The notes: generated by a model not told the origin, from the letters alone. Counted from the stretch's first letter, positions 33,914-46,755 are shown. The stretch: 64,000 nucleotides of DNA from Trichaptum fuscoviolaceum (GCA_910574455.1 CAJSYZ010000002.1:6223390-6287389); one strand, 5' to 3'. Numbers and translations: made by a program.

Positions 33914-35598
33914 ATGTCCCACAACACCAACGCGGACCTATTCATTGCAGCGCAAACACTCTGGTTCGCGGATGACTTTCAGCGTGTCATCCGTCAGCTA
34001 GATGACTCCCTACATACTTCTCTTCCTAGAAATAGCATCGAATGGAGGACTGACGATATCACCGATTTTCGGGGACAGCACGTCCCGGCAAGTGCCGAGC
34101 GCCTCGTTCGATGGGACGATCGCCACCCCGACGTGATTTTCCGCGACGGTTTTGCGCCTCGGCGCACAGTGCATTCGGGAGACCCCCTCAGAGGCGACTA
34201 CACCAATCTTGACACGTATGTCAGAAACAACATTGAGTCTGTGTTCGTTGGTACGGCGCGCTACTACCGCCACGAGAATCGTAACACCAGGTGGAGGCCT
34301 CGAAACTTGGCCAACCGCTTCGAGTATGAGGTCTACGCCTTTGGCGGCATCGACGTCAACCTTAGCCTCGGCTACAACCATCGATTCTTTAATCAGAGAG
34401 AGATTGCCTTCCCCGGCGGAATCAGGCGGGAGTTTATTCGGACTGCACGCGAGTACGATCGCAATGGCAGAGTTGTGCGCATCTGGGTAAATGGGGACTT
34501 TAACGTGACGGCGAACGGGCCAAGGCACTCATCGGACCCATGGCAGCTTCCTGATCCCGTATGTGGGTCTAAGATTCCTGCCGTCTACTGGAAAGCCGGG
34601 CCACGGCAGAATCCACACATACCTACGAGCAGCCGTAGCGACGTCATGAGAGAGCTAGGCGACCCAGCTGTAGATGACTTGATGGACAGCCATTTTCCTA
34701 GGCTGCCTGTGAACTTTGTCGGTGGGAACGACGCTCCCGAGACCGATAACCGTGAATACGCAATCAACATGCTAGGGACTACAAATGTGCTTACATGCGT
34801 TAATGGCACAGAGCTCACTATCAGCGGCTGGGAAGGACTTTCCACCCAGCGCTTCCGCTGTGTGATAAATTATGGGTATATGGGCTTCTTCTGCGTTGGT
34901 GCGGGGTCCACTGGTCGCTATTTAGGTTACAACAGATCCTCACGACTGCGTTGCAGTGCTACCTCCCAGAGCTGGTGGGAGCACATATTCCCACGTGCCG
35001 ATCCCGCTGGAGGTTTCGTTTTCTGGATGTTTGATGGCAATAGTCTGGCGCCAGTCCATTTCGAAGGCGGAGTGCAATTCGTTATGACAAGTTACCAGAT
35101 ATCAACACAACCCGATTCTGCTTCACTAGACTTGGTAATATCCTGTCTCTACCTCCTCGCGATTGCTGGAGTGTATGTTCCGTTGGGACAGACTCTCCGG
35201 AAGATGGACATACGTATGCCATCAAGATCTTTGGGACTTCCAAGGCATTCACATGCGTACGAAGCTTCGACATGCAACTTAGCGAATGGATGGGATATGG
35301 AACACAGCGCTTCCGCTGCACGATTGCCAGTGGGTATATGGGTTTTTTCTGCGTAGGGGCGAACGGTAGCAAGGGGGGTTTTCTCGGGTACAACAGGGCT
35401 GGGACGTTGGTTTGCCAGGCGAGTAGGCAAAATACGTGGGAGCATTTTCATGTGAGGGCTGATCCTACGGGGGGGTTCAAGATGTGGATGTATTGGTACA
35501 AGAACTTTGCTCCGGTCACTCAGACGACTTCAGATGTGTTGAAGGTCACTGGAAAGCAAACAAGCATGGTACGTGTTAGTTTCCAGAAGCTTGAGTAG
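33914..35598 (+). pseudogene. ADP-ribosyltransferase toxin-like gene, unit B copy, frameshifted
   Basis: Nearly identical to the unit A gene at 25500. The enzymatic region (R, FVGT, QxE motifs) and the first fascin-like repeat are open. At about 35105 the sequence is one base shorter than unit A, so the frame leaves the second repeat and stops at 35356, and the rest of the homology to 35598 lies in another frame. One visible substitution in the enzymatic part changes Thr to Ala just after the QxE motif. The truncated product would keep the catalytic region but lose the second repeat. Confidence 0.72.
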
Positions 35599-35865
35599 AG
35601 CAAGAAATGCATATACATGTAATCTGCTTTCGTATTATCATAATAGTGTACCTGTAGATGCTCCTTAACAATGTGCTAGAGGTAGTCAGAGGACAATGAA
35701 GAGTCTGCTTGTGCTCGTCGGAAGTTCAGTAGATAATTATTAATCTGAAAATTCATGTGGCATGAAATATGACGTCTATACTGCAACAATAATAAAATTA
35801 TCTGCAATCCTGTCCCTATCTTCCATATTCTAGGCAGATGAGGCTTTGTCGCTGGCCCGGGTCTA

Positions 35866-36930
35866 CTAATCGCAGAAGGTGATAGCGAGGTTGACCTGTG
35901 CGTGCGGCACAAAACGCCAATCAGCAAAATATGAGCGAGTATAGACGTTTGTCGGGCAAAGGACATAGTAGGGAAGGTAGGAGCTTGATGTTGACTTACA
36001 TTAGCCTGCTGGCACGCGACCTGTACAAAAGTGTCGTTGGGCTGGTGGAAGGCCGTCGCGCAATTGGCGGATGTACCTGCAGTGAGATGTAGGAAATCAG
36101 TAAATGAGTGTGTTGAATGAATTTGAGCTCACAATCAGCGCCGAACCCGTCACAGCCGTCGAAGTACCTGAAAGAGAGTTGAGTTCATATTACGTTCAGA
36201 CCGTGCCCGGCCTAGCTTACCCAAATCCAGAGGTCACGGAGAACGCATGTCTATACCAGTCAGTCAGGTACGGGTATGTTAGCCACTAAATCACGCGAAG
36301 CAGGACATGAATGCTTACGGAGGGATAAGTGAGATGTCGGAGCTGGATCCGCTACCAGGTGTGGTCGGGTTCTGCAGCGTCGTCTCGACGAGCGTGCAGC
36401 CTTCGCCGTTGAACCCGCAGCTGCCTTTCGCGCCAAGTACAGTGGAAGGTGTGAATAAACACGGGCGGGTGGGTGGAGGTGCAGAAGTCAGAGCTAGGGT
36501 CATCATCAATGAAGGCAAGTGCTCCTTACCGGTCTGCAGATAACTGTGCGGCGGTTGGGGGGATGAAATTCAGCTGTGGCTGAAATGACCACATCCGTGT
36601 GGTAGGACTCACGCGATGGCGCTAATAAGAGGTCCGCCAATGGTAACGTCACCACCAGTAGAGAGGACGTTAGGGCCTTGAATGAGCATGGGCTACAGTA
36701 TTTGTGTATTCACGTCAGTAACACGGCCAGTTACTTAATTGCAGAATGATAGCATACCGTTCCGAATCCACAGCTTAGCGTGGTCAATGTGAGAAACAGA
36801 GTCATCAGTATCATAGTAATGAATATGTGTTGGCAGCTCACTTGTTTGTAAAGTGGACGGTGTGCTGTTCGGCGTTGGTGCTGGCGGTGGTGATGGCAAG
36901 CAATACAGTGGAAAGGAGGATGGAGAGCAT
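35866..36930 (-). CDS. Small secreted 'glycopeptide' family protein, unit B copy
   Basis: Counterpart of 27453-28515. The ATG at 36930 opens the same signal peptide (with an Ile-to-Thr change), the same nine-exon layout and the stop at 35866. The splice signals checked are conserved, including the tiny second exon (donor GTATGC here versus GTGTGC in A). Two extra bases fall in an intron. The differences seen are silent, conservative or intronic, so this copy looks functional while its F-box and ADP-ribosyltransferase neighbours in unit B are broken. Confidence 0.78.
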
Positions 36931-38205
36931 TTTAGTGAATGGGGAAAATGAGACAGGTTTTAGCGTTGAGCGTCGAGTATATAGTGATTTTGGATTTGGG
37001 TTGGTAGAGAGCTCTGAAGAACTATGCTTGCGCTGGAGGAATGTCCAGAGTCTTTATACCCTGGAACTCTGGTCAGTGTGACTTGTAGATATTCCTATGT
37101 TTCTCGCGCTACTAGCGCAAGAGATCGGAATAAACACACTACATTCTGCTAGCTGGCAGCGTGCGCTCGTCAGAATGCGATGAAGACGTAGAGATGCAAC
37201 CGACTCTCAAAGTACAGAGGCAAGACGGCGTTCCAAATCGAGCACTCCTACTTCGTAGGACCAAGCGTGTACTCAAGACGGGATACGACACCGAGAGCAA
37301 AAGAGAGCGAGAAGCACACATCGTACGGACGTCCGGCGTCCTGACTGGTTGTCGCATGAGAGCACTAGCCAATGGCGAGGCAACGCTGATCTGCTGGGAT
37401 CCCGGAGGGTCGACGGGTCGTAGGATAAACACATCGGCATGCGGATGCAAATCGCGCGTAGATCCAGTATGCGGAGAACGGGGAGATTGCTCATAGGTGA
37501 TGCCTGTTCAACTTCAAGTTGGGCATAATAGTAGTAAAGAAAGCTTCACGCCATCGGGGCCACTGGCATGCCAGTGCCAGCGTGTCAGTTCTCACGGTCC
37601 TGAGTGCCACCTCGGGAGTCGGCGCCTCCTCATTCAAGTTGCGCCTCTCTTTTCTATCACATATTACCAGAGGGAGGTCTTTGAATACCTATGCTTCAGA
37701 AATCAAGTTATGAGACTCGTGTGATTGTAGTCTTGACATAATGTCTAATGAGGAGGCAGTGCTGATCTGCTGGGATTTTGGATCCTGAGATAGGCTACAC
37801 CGTGACGGAGCCTGAGTGCACAATAAACACCTTGACAAAAATCGCATGATCAAGATGTTGTGAATGCGGAACCAACTACAGTTAGGCGAGTTACATCTGA
37901 ATGAGGCTAGCTGCACTAGCCAGAACACTTCTACTTGAACATTTTGCACAAGTCGATTCTGTCCAATGCCCGTGTATAGTAACCATAGTCTAACTAATCA
38001 GTACTGCATCGTAGTTTCTGTATGTGCATTCAATTCCTTCATCCGAAGCAGACAGCATATTGAGTTAAAAAAGAAGTTCAATCTTTCTCCCTAAGGAGGT
38101 ACTCATCATAGTCTTGTCTTCATGATTACCGAGCTACATGTGAAGAGAGCGACATTCGAAAGACGGAATATATCTGCATATAGAAGAAATATAGCTCCAA
38201 TGAAA
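36931..38205. other. Intergenic region, unit B counterpart of 28516-30098
   Basis: Same relic sequences and palindromic-word patch (about 37503-37650) as unit A, joined directly across the point where unit A has its extra 0.31 kb (junction at about 37494). No intact gene. Confidence 0.55.
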
Positions 38206-38529
38206 TCAATCAGTATGACGCAAGAAGAACTTTGTTCCAGAGTGATACCAAATAGCACCACTATATGGCTCTCCACATAATCGAGGTTGATCTGTGTCTC
38301 TAAAGCGATAGATTTGACCAAACTTCCGTATTCGTCCCAAAATGGTACTATTGTGCATCAGTGCCTGAATATTATACGCGTTTGGAAGATGTACTGATAG
38401 GAACAGTTCGTTGAGGAAACCACCGATCGGCACTGCTCGTCGGCGACTGCATGATCCGTTCCCGTGCATAGACGGGTTTGATCCACCTTTAAGCATCACC
38501 GGACTTTCAAATCTTAGCAAGAGCTTCAT
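38206..38529 (-). pseudogene. F-box family remnant, C-terminal end (unit B)
   Basis: Copy of 30099-30428 with the same SGAIWYHSG signature and tail; six bases shorter, in frame. No upstream exons. Confidence 0.65.
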
Positions 38530-38712
38530 CGATTGCTCATGAATATCTCGAAATGGGGTTGATCAACGGCTTGGGGCGCAAATTGACAACAACTTCCGTT
38601 TTGTAGGAGAAGGTAATGTACAGCCGTAAATCGACGAAAGCATTCGATTAACGCTAATACTCCACAACATAGCGGGGATCGAATGATGTGTGCTTCGGCA
38701 TCTCGGAAATTG

Positions 38713-40385
38713 TTATCAATCAAAGTAGTGAATAATCACCGATTTGCCACGCCGATACCACAGTGCACTGTTGTATTCTTCTACATTGAGCCTAACCAAG
38801 TCATCCTCATCGTCCTTAGTAAACAGAATGCCTGACAACCTCGAATGCACTGCTTTCTGTCCCAAAACAGCAGCTGGCTCGACGACGCCCAGAAGATCAT
38901 GCATGTTGATAGCGCAGACGACCGAGGTGATTGTCGACTCCTCGAGGAAGTATGATGCTTTCGAGTTTCCCCTTCGTGCGGGTGCTTTGAACTTGACAAA
39001 AGACCCAATGGCGCAGCCTGTTCTGGAGGCAGATGTCAGATGGATGGTCTCCGGGAAGTCTTCGTCGAAGGAATATAGTGGAGATTGCTTCTGGCACGTG
39101 AGCAAAAATCTGCTCGCACTCCCCAAGCCTTCCGCTTCTTCAGTCACGCGATACGCAGAAGCAGTCGTAGATGAGAAATCGAGTTGAAAGAGCACGTAGT
39201 AGATCTCGGGTCCGAAGAAAAGTCGCACGGAGAGGGAAATTCGGGTTGATACATTCTGATCCTGACCCTGAGCGTCAAATTCGCAAAGATTAGGGACCTT
39301 CCACGAGTTTGTGCAGACAGAAACAAGGTCCACGGTCGGCAAAGCAGTTCTTCCCTTTACCAATGGTATGGCGAGAGGAGAGACATGAACAAATACATCT
39401 TCGGATTTGATGAATGATGGAGGGGCAGAGTCGCTTGTCTGGATGCTACTCAGTTCGTCGGCCACGGAGAATATGTGGGATATAGGCGCTGCTGCGTAGA
39501 CAATTCCTCCAGATACCGGACGGATAGTACACAAGATGTGGCCTTGGGCAATATGGATGCTATGGACATCACCCTGGGTTTTCCATACGTTAGATGTACA
39601 AAGATAGAAAGTGCCAGCAACGTACGTGCTCCTCAACTGTCGCAATTTGCCCTGTTCTCCAATTACCGACCATAAACACCCCTGGAGCCCACGCGACGAC
39701 TACTTCGTTCCCAATTCTAAGGCGTGATCGCTCGGATAAGAAAATCATGCGTTCGTAGACTTGTGGTTCGGCTCGAGGAAACAAGGTGGAGAAAACAGTG
39801 CTCGATGTCCCCGATTCAAGATCGAGCCGTACTACCGTGAGCAGCCTAGCAGTTAACGTGGTACTCCTCAGTAAGATGATTTTGAAGGATATGGAAAGGA
39901 TGGTCCTGGATGAGCACTCACTCTCGTTGATCGGACTTCCGGTACGTAACGAATGCCAGGATCAAGGTCCTGTCATCGACCAGGACGCAGTCCATGCTCT
40001 TCGTAAAATCCTCTGTATTCGACCCCGTATCTCTACGATGTGAGCAAACTCGTAGATGGTTCAATGTGTCGTAGCAATGGAAGCAGCCGTCTGCGGACTG
40101 GAAGACGAAGTACCTGCCGCCCGCGACAAGCGTGTGGGAAGTATCGCTGAAGTCCAGCAGTTGATCGAGCTCTGGCACATCTAGAGATACGCTGCGTGTT
40201 GATTTCGGACCATTCGAAGAGGTCCAGTTGAAGTAACCTTCAGTTGATCGTAGTACGATCTCACGTAGCCGATCCGTTGTCAGAGCTTGCACGGACTCGT
40301 AAGGAAGGATATTTGGGGCGTGGTCAAAATCAAAGTCTTGAACCAAGGTCGTCCAGAGTTGACGAGACGATGCCAGTTGTTTGAG
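38713..40385. repeat. Partial tandem unit C
   Basis: Nearly identical to units A and B from the F-box stop up to the start of exon 2. At about 40385-40395 the match ends abruptly: the sequence after GAGATATCT differs from both other copies, and intron 1 and exon 1 of this gene are of a different sequence type. The breakpoint therefore lies at the 5' edge of exon 2. Confidence 0.8.
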
Positions 40386-40535
40386 ATATCTAGCGGTCTA
40401 AATCTTTCTTATCAGCTCTATCGTTCAATGGACATGGTTTTGCCGAACCTGCTCGAGTCTCAGGATCGTCAGGACATCGCAGTGACATAGGGTCGCGAGG
40501 ATAAGGTCTTCAGGGAGATCCAGGAGTTTGATCAT
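38716..40535 (-). CDS. F-box protein, unit C copy (intact, distinct 5' end)
   Basis: Exons 40535-40449, 40397-39922, 39845-39626 and 39573-38716 give 546 aa. The F-box reads LPEDLILATL, CDVLTILRLEQ, then ARYLKQLASSRQLW. The usual TC at the start of exon 2 is TA here. Exons 2-4 are nearly identical to the unit A and B genes, but exon 1, intron 1 and the promoter are clearly diverged from them. The gene keeps all frames and splice sites. It may represent the parental locus from which the A/B units were built, or a recombinant between two F-box genes. Confidence 0.8.
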
Positions 40536-41666
40536 GTCAGTCGCTGAACGACTATAAGTTAGAGGTTTCCGGATTGGATGGAGGAAAAAGCCAGGTAGTT
40601 CATAACCAGCAAGTAGACGACTCGGATTCGTTACCATTGATGACGCATCGACTGAGTCGTCTGAACGATTTTAAGCTCCGACTCAACTTCACTACCAGTG
40701 GCAAGTGTTAAGGCGGCATATCGGCACCGTAAGCTCAAGCACGGTTAACTTTTCTCTGATTATATGGCTTTGGTAAACTTATATATCGTACTGTGACATT
40801 CAGATTAGCTGACAGGGTCACCTGAATTGATTACTATAGTAACCTAATGCATAGTGAGTGAGTCAAGCAAGAGGAACGAGTACGGCAGTGAGAGCCTCGT
40901 TCCAGTCAGCAAAGGCACTAGGCTATTTGAATCTCGGGAAATACGGAGTGCAGGATAAGCACCTCGGCATGGTAATGTAAGCTCATGTAGATGAAAGTAA
41001 GGGAACGTGATGCAAGGAGTTCTCAGGTCCTCCAATTCGACCCAAGTGTTCTCACCATTTCAATGAACGACTACCACTTCGCTTCCAGTTGCAATGATAA
41101 AAACCGATCTGTACATATCATCCGCTAAATCTCGAATGAACACACGATCTCCGAGGTTCCCGATCGCGTTCCGCAACGCACTACGGTTAGAGATCTTTGA
41201 TCGGCGATCAAATAGATCATACGATTGATAGTGTAAACGATTTCTACCATTCAGATGAAGCCATATGCTAGGACAAGCGATTTTCTTTCACGAGGGCGCA
41301 ATCCGTTTGCAGAATGTCTTCGTCACGGAAAGATGGTGCAGTGTAAGTGCCGATTTGTTCCTGGTTGTCTGTGCCATAGTAGTGGAAGTGGCTATGCAAT
41401 ACGACAAAGTCTTTCCCACCCGGAACGAGCTTAATCAAACGAAAACTGTAGAGTGTAGGTTTATCTTGAAGGCGATGGTGCGCGATGGCTTGGGATGCTG
41501 TGGTGAGATTAATAAAGTGACATTGTAATGAGGTTTAGTTGGCTCTCGAATCCTTTTGGGACGATAGTAAGTAGTATCAAGCCCATTAAGTAAAGGAAGT
41601 GATACCCGAAAAAGGGGTGTACATAGTTCTGCGATTTGAAAACGTTGTGGTGTTACAAAAACGATG
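40536..41666 (-). pseudogene. F-box family relics between two intact genes
   Basis: On the minus strand, about 41530-41240 aligns with exon 2 of the 43363 gene (PKPSRTIAF, then LVPGGKDFVV) but with frame breaks. A TGSEVVVVH-like stretch near 41070 resembles exon 3. About 40930-41000 resembles the relics at 28.99 and 37.40 kb. The segment at 40650-40710 carries a weak version of the palindromic-word patch. It reads as a decayed F-box gene, not a functional one. Confidence 0.5.
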
Positions 41667-43363
41667 TCAATCAGTATGGTGGAGGAATAATTCTGTGTCC
41701 GAGCGATACCAGATTGCACCGCTATACTCTTCTACATCCACGCGGTAACGCTCACCAATAGCACTGTTAATCGGGAAATGTCCCGACCGTCCCATAATGT
41801 GTTCATCGTCGGTAACATTTATCAATCCGTCTCTCCCTTCCAGGAACTCGTGCATGCTGAATGCAATACGGTATCGGCGATAACTCTCGATCTCCTTAGA
41901 ATAGATGCTATAAGGGGCAAGGACGCGTCCCGATCGCGTGGGTGACATCACCACTTCGGGACTGCAAGAGTATCCCAGGGTTTGTCGTTCATATGTGAGG
42001 AGGAATCCGTTGTGAGTGGTGTCATCGACAACGGATGATACAGAAGGTCTGCTTGAAGGAGTACTTTCCGTAGGGGATAACAGAAATTCGGCAACCATGT
42101 AATTGTAGTCGTTGTGCAGAAAATGGGTTGTGAAAGAAAGAAGAATTCGTGTTGGAGTTGCTGGAGCATCGAGCTCGCAGAGGCTTGGAGTTTTCCATGA
42201 GCTTGTGCAGATCGACATGCTCTGAAAGCTCCCCCACTCCGAACCAGGGATCACAACTTTAAAAGGATGCCGAAAGACGTCTTGCGATCGTAGACATAGA
42301 GTGGGGTCACTGTTTCTCCCGCCGTCACAGCTACCTCTTTGTCCGAAAATGTGGGATAAGGGAATTGCCCAAACTGTGTAGTCTTCAACAGACATATCGG
42401 GCCGTTGGATGTCACAAAAATGGTTGTTGACGATATAAAATAAAGGCTCAAGATTCGGGCACTGTAAAGGGTCTTAGATCCGGCATCAATCAAGATTATG
42501 GAGTACTCACGTCTTTTATCACTCTCGCCTCACCGGTCCTCCAGTTCCCCACAAGCAGTCTGTCAGATGCTTCCAGGGAAGCCACTACGTCATTTCCGAT
42601 CTTCGCGCGTACTAAAGGCGACTCTGCATTGTGGCCCGGGTATTGAGGAGGATACGTGAACGAGCGAACGGTCTCTGAGGCTCCTGAACGGACATCGAAG
42701 CGCACGATTGCAATAGAGCTGCTCACCATGATGAGATGGATCGAGCAAATAGTAGTGTTGACGAAACTACTTACTTTTGCACGTCATACAAAGTGTAGGC
42801 TAAAACGATCGCGTCTCCACGATCCACAAGAAAGCTGTCCCTAAGGTGCATCCTTTCGTCAGGAGATGCAATTCCATCACGGGGGGTGACCTCCATCTGA
42901 GTTTCCGTATCAAAACAATGGAAGCGGTGCTCCTTCGTTAGGAAGACATAGTATTTTCCTCCCGGAAGAAGCTTCTCGAAGAGAACGTAGTCTACACCTA
43001 TATCGAAGGAGATGGTTCGCGATGGTTTGGGCCCATTAGGAGAGCTCCAGTTTGTGTACGCTCTGGCCGATCGAATCACCAACTCGCGCAATTGTTCCGT
43101 GGACAAAGATTCCAAAGACTGGTGAGGGGCAAGATTCGGCGCACGATCGTAGTCGAGATCCATAGCCAACGTTATCCATAGATGTCGCTGTTTTGACACC
43201 TTCCTGAAAAATCTGCAGGTCTTTGGTGAATCTGGTGTTAGATGGATTAGAACGAAGAACATTGTCAAGCACTCACCTGTTCCGTCTTCAATATTGAAAT
43301 TAGATCACAGAAAAGAAGGATGTCAAGGACGATATCTTCATTGAGGTTGACAAGTTCGCTCAT
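41667..43363 (-). CDS. F-box protein, diverged paralogue
   Basis: Exons 43363-43277, 43220-42775, 42718-42511 and 42461-41667 give 511 aa. The N-terminal F-box is LNEDIVLDILLFCDLISIL, continuing TCRFFRKVSKQRHLW. The C-terminal part shares the family plan with the unit genes (PGGKYYVF...RFHCFD, VGNWRTGEARVI, and the ending VEEYSGAIWYRS...HHTD) but is well diverged in sequence. Introns of 56, 56 and 49 nt sit at the same positions as in the other members. Predicted SCF adaptor; target unknown. Confidence 0.78.
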
Positions 43364-44571
43364 TATGTTTTGGAGAGCAACGAATATCAGGCTAAGGTCC
43401 GCGCGTCGACTCGCTGGTTGAGATAGGGCAAGATGTGAACATTCCTTTGGCAAGTTCTCAAGAAGGCAAGTGACCGTTTCAGTAATCGTCGGCGGCCGGC
43501 GACGGCCCGATTCCGAGACCCGGAGGGCTTGGCAACGCTAAACCACAATATCTACATGTATCAGGTCTTCTCTCTGACTCTGTTTCATCTTGTCTTTTAA
43601 TATACTACTTGACAATGTTCGACACTCAAGGAGTCTCGCAAGCTTCCACTCGTCATTACTAGACACCGACTGGCAATCACTACTTTGGCCTACTAGAAGG
43701 TACAACATTACGCAACGGAGAGTCACTCTTGTAGGGAGAGTCGGTCCTCGTCTTCTGGCATTGTGAATTATCCTTCACTTTCGGGATAAGCACTTGGTCA
43801 CGTCAATTATCCGGAGTTCTTGGTAGCACGCAAGGGTGTTCGACATCTCTGGGACATATTATTTGTCTGATGGTTTCTTTCGAGTCCTAGACGTTACGGA
43901 ACGCAGGTGAAGTCATTTTGAGCTCTACTAGAGTCTCGAGGACTCTCGTCTGAGCCAGAATCGATACTGGAGCACGCAAAAGCTGAAGGACAAAAACAGC
44001 AACCAACACTTTGTAATTTAAGAAACCGGATCATATAGGATGTTTCAAGTATTGAACACGTACACAAACCAAACCTGTAGTCGGTTGCGGGTCTCAAGTC
44101 TTCGAAGGACAACTGATCAGACAAATTGGTATGCAATGAGCAGTTTGGAAAAGGCTCGTAGGTCGATTTTGTTGAGGATTGTGATTATGGCGGTGAGCAC
44201 ACTAACCGATTTGGGTTCAGATACGGGCTGACTTGTCACGCATGTATATATTTCTCGTACCACATTACTATACAGACCATCGTTCTCTGCTCCTGACTGC
44301 CACCATCTGTGGCACACTCTCTAGACTCTCAATAGATTTTAAGTCAATGAACTGATGCTTTCGACCTTCCCTGTTTTTGTGAAACTTACACAGTGAGATT
44401 GAGCTGTGCAAACCTTGCCAGGGTCTCTTCGTTTACGAAACAAGCACCCTTTGACACTAAATAATATTTGAAATACTGCGCAACTAATCGGAGGTATGAC
44501 ATTCAGAACAGAGGGTACACATAGCTTTTTGGGAGAGGAAATAATTGGATCAAAGAGTCACGGTAACCACT
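43364..44571. repeat. Intergenic region with repeat 43893-44064
   Basis: 43893-44033 matches 18461-18609, and the next bases (44037-44064) match 20800-20827. The two flanks of aminotransferase copy 2 thus lie side by side here without the gene. The remainder shows no gene. Confidence 0.65.
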
Positions 44572-46361
44572 TTAATCAAAGTAGTGGATAAACAGGAAGG
44601 AATCACGGATATACCAAATGGCGCCGCTGTATTCCTCCACATTCACAACCCTCAACGTAGCATCATCGCATTCGGCGAAACTACAATCTCCTGATATTTC
44701 TTTATACTTTGGTACTGGATCGTAGTTTGCATTAGAGTCCGATTCTGAGCTTGTGTTGTTCTGACAAGGTTTCTGCACTGGTCTCTTTACTAGAGGGTAC
44801 ATGTCGATTGCGCATGCGGTTATCGGACTTTTATATCTCTCGAAAGATCCTACACACCGACCTGTTCGTGTGGTATTTGAAAGGTAGGTTGTGTCCACAT
44901 CATCGTCAAAGGAGTATAACGGGGATTGATGCTGAAGCATAAATGCATAGTCTCTCGAAATCCTTGCTCCATCATCAGTAGATTGAGATATGTCGCTAAT
45001 GGAATTCACCGTCGTTGGTGAGAATTCATATTGGAAAAGCATGTAGTAGACTCTCTCCTTTGTTGGTAGGCATAAGAATATGAGGATTTGCGTTGAAGCT
45101 GCTAATGCATGAGATTCCCGGAGGCTTGGGGTTTTCCATGAATTGGTACAGACGGCAGTAGGTCCTACGTCTGGGTGAGCCACATTGCCTTGTATGACTT
45201 CCGGATGTGCGAGTGGGGAGACATGGATGAAGACGTCCTCGGACCGGATAGGTACTGGCATGGTAGAGTCACCATTCTGTCTGATTGTGGAAATGTCTTC
45301 AGTTGTGAATATAAGAGATAAAGGGGCAGCTGTGAGCGATACTCGGCCCGTACTCTTGCGGATGGCGCATATTACATGCTTCTGAGAAATATTGAGGCCG
45401 GATATGTTGCCCTGAACACGTAAATTGTCAGACAATTAAGCATGCGTCCGAAGTCAACGCAACTCACCAGTTCTTCAGTAATTACACATTTGCCTATCCT
45501 CCAGTCAGCCACAAATATACAATTGTATACTGCAGCAGCCACCACGTCAGTGTTCACTTTGATTTTCCGTGCCTTATCATAGACTGGGCTGTAGTATCCT
45601 AGTCCATCGTCATCACTTTCGGCCAATGAACACAAGAAGGATCGGACGATGGTCGACATCCCTGATTGGATATCGAGACGAACTACCGAGATGTTTCTGG
45701 CATTTTCAATGAGTTAATTAGAAAATATAATGTTCCGACAGAATTGTACGCACTGTCGCCTGCCGAGCTCTTTAAACGCAACGTAGGCTAAAATAAGTGA
45801 GGTTCCGTCATCGTCGACAAGACAGTCCATATATTGAATTTCCTCGACATCAAATGGGGCTCCTTGATAGGAGCAGATGTTCAGTTGTTTCTCTGTGTCA
45901 TAGCAATGAAAGCAACCATCTACTGTCTGAAAAACAAAGTATTTTCCTCCCGAGACGAGCATGCCAAGGATTATACCATGGCCTTGTGCTTCAAGGAGAT
46001 CTAGAACAGAAGTCCGGGTCACTTTTGGACCCTTTGAGGACGTCCAGTTCAGATAGCCTCTTGTTGATCGAATTGCCATATCTCGCAACCTCTCCGTGCG
46101 CAGAGATTGCAACGACTCATGGGGCGAGAGGACTGGAGCGTAATCATGGTCCAGTTCTTTAACCAACGACAGCCAGAGATAACGAGAAGAGGTGAGATTT
46201 TTAAGATGCTTGCAGGTCTTCGTAGTATAGCTGTCAGCTACGTGGTATAGTGAGGGACAAATCTGAACACGAACCTGTTCGACTCTCAAAATAGTGAGGA
46301 TATCACAGTTGAGCAGCACAGCGACAATGGTGTCGTCATTAAGGTCAGAGAAATTCGCCAT
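44572..46361 (-). CDS. F-box protein, diverged paralogue
   Basis: Exons 46361-46275, 46217-45754, 45696-45468 and 45411-44572 give 539 aa. The F-box reads LNDDTIVAVLLNCDILTIL, continuing TCKHLKNLTSSRYLW. The family landmarks GGKYFVFQTVDGCFHCYD and VEEYSGAIWYIRD...IHYFD are present. Intron 1 is 57 nt, a multiple of three without a stop, so the transcript would stay open even if it were retained. The exon plan is shared with the other array members. Predicted SCF adaptor with unknown substrate. Confidence 0.78.
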
Positions 46362-46755
46362 TGAACGCAGATGAGTAGACTGTCATAAGCTTTTCTAGAC
46401 CAGATGGCGAGGGAGCAGACGTGACGATGGGCGACTTCAACGAGGCAAGCGACGTCAAGAAGCGAGGCATTGTTTCCCGCTCTTTGCCTTTTCAGGAAGT
46501 TCGGCAAAGTCCGAACCATTGGCATGGCCGGCGTTTGTAAAACACCCGGCATGAGTGTGCCGAAGTTATACGAACCACCTCCTTGCAAAAAAGACTCAGG
46601 GTATACTCATGGAGAACATATCAGTTTTGAGACTTTGTAGCACCGGAACTATATTTCAAATAATAGATGCAGAAATTGACGTACAACAGTCGCAAATAGT
46701 GGCTTTCGAGTTTCAGAACTTGAAAAAAATGCGGTTCCACAGAAGCAATGCAATA
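46362..46755. other. Spacer between F-box genes
   Basis: Promoter side of the gene at 46361 and 3' flank of the chimeric pseudogene; the latter is similar to 20.99-21.08 kb. No gene. Confidence 0.5.

Larger units (their letters stand above)
30612..38712. repeat. Tandem duplication unit B (about 8.1 kb)
   Basis: Nearly identical to unit A across genes and intergenic sequence, but lacking the segment at 29077-29386 and carrying frameshifts in its F-box gene (about 32163) and ADP-ribosyltransferase gene (about 35105). Its right end runs directly into the partial unit C at about 38712. Confidence 0.9.
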
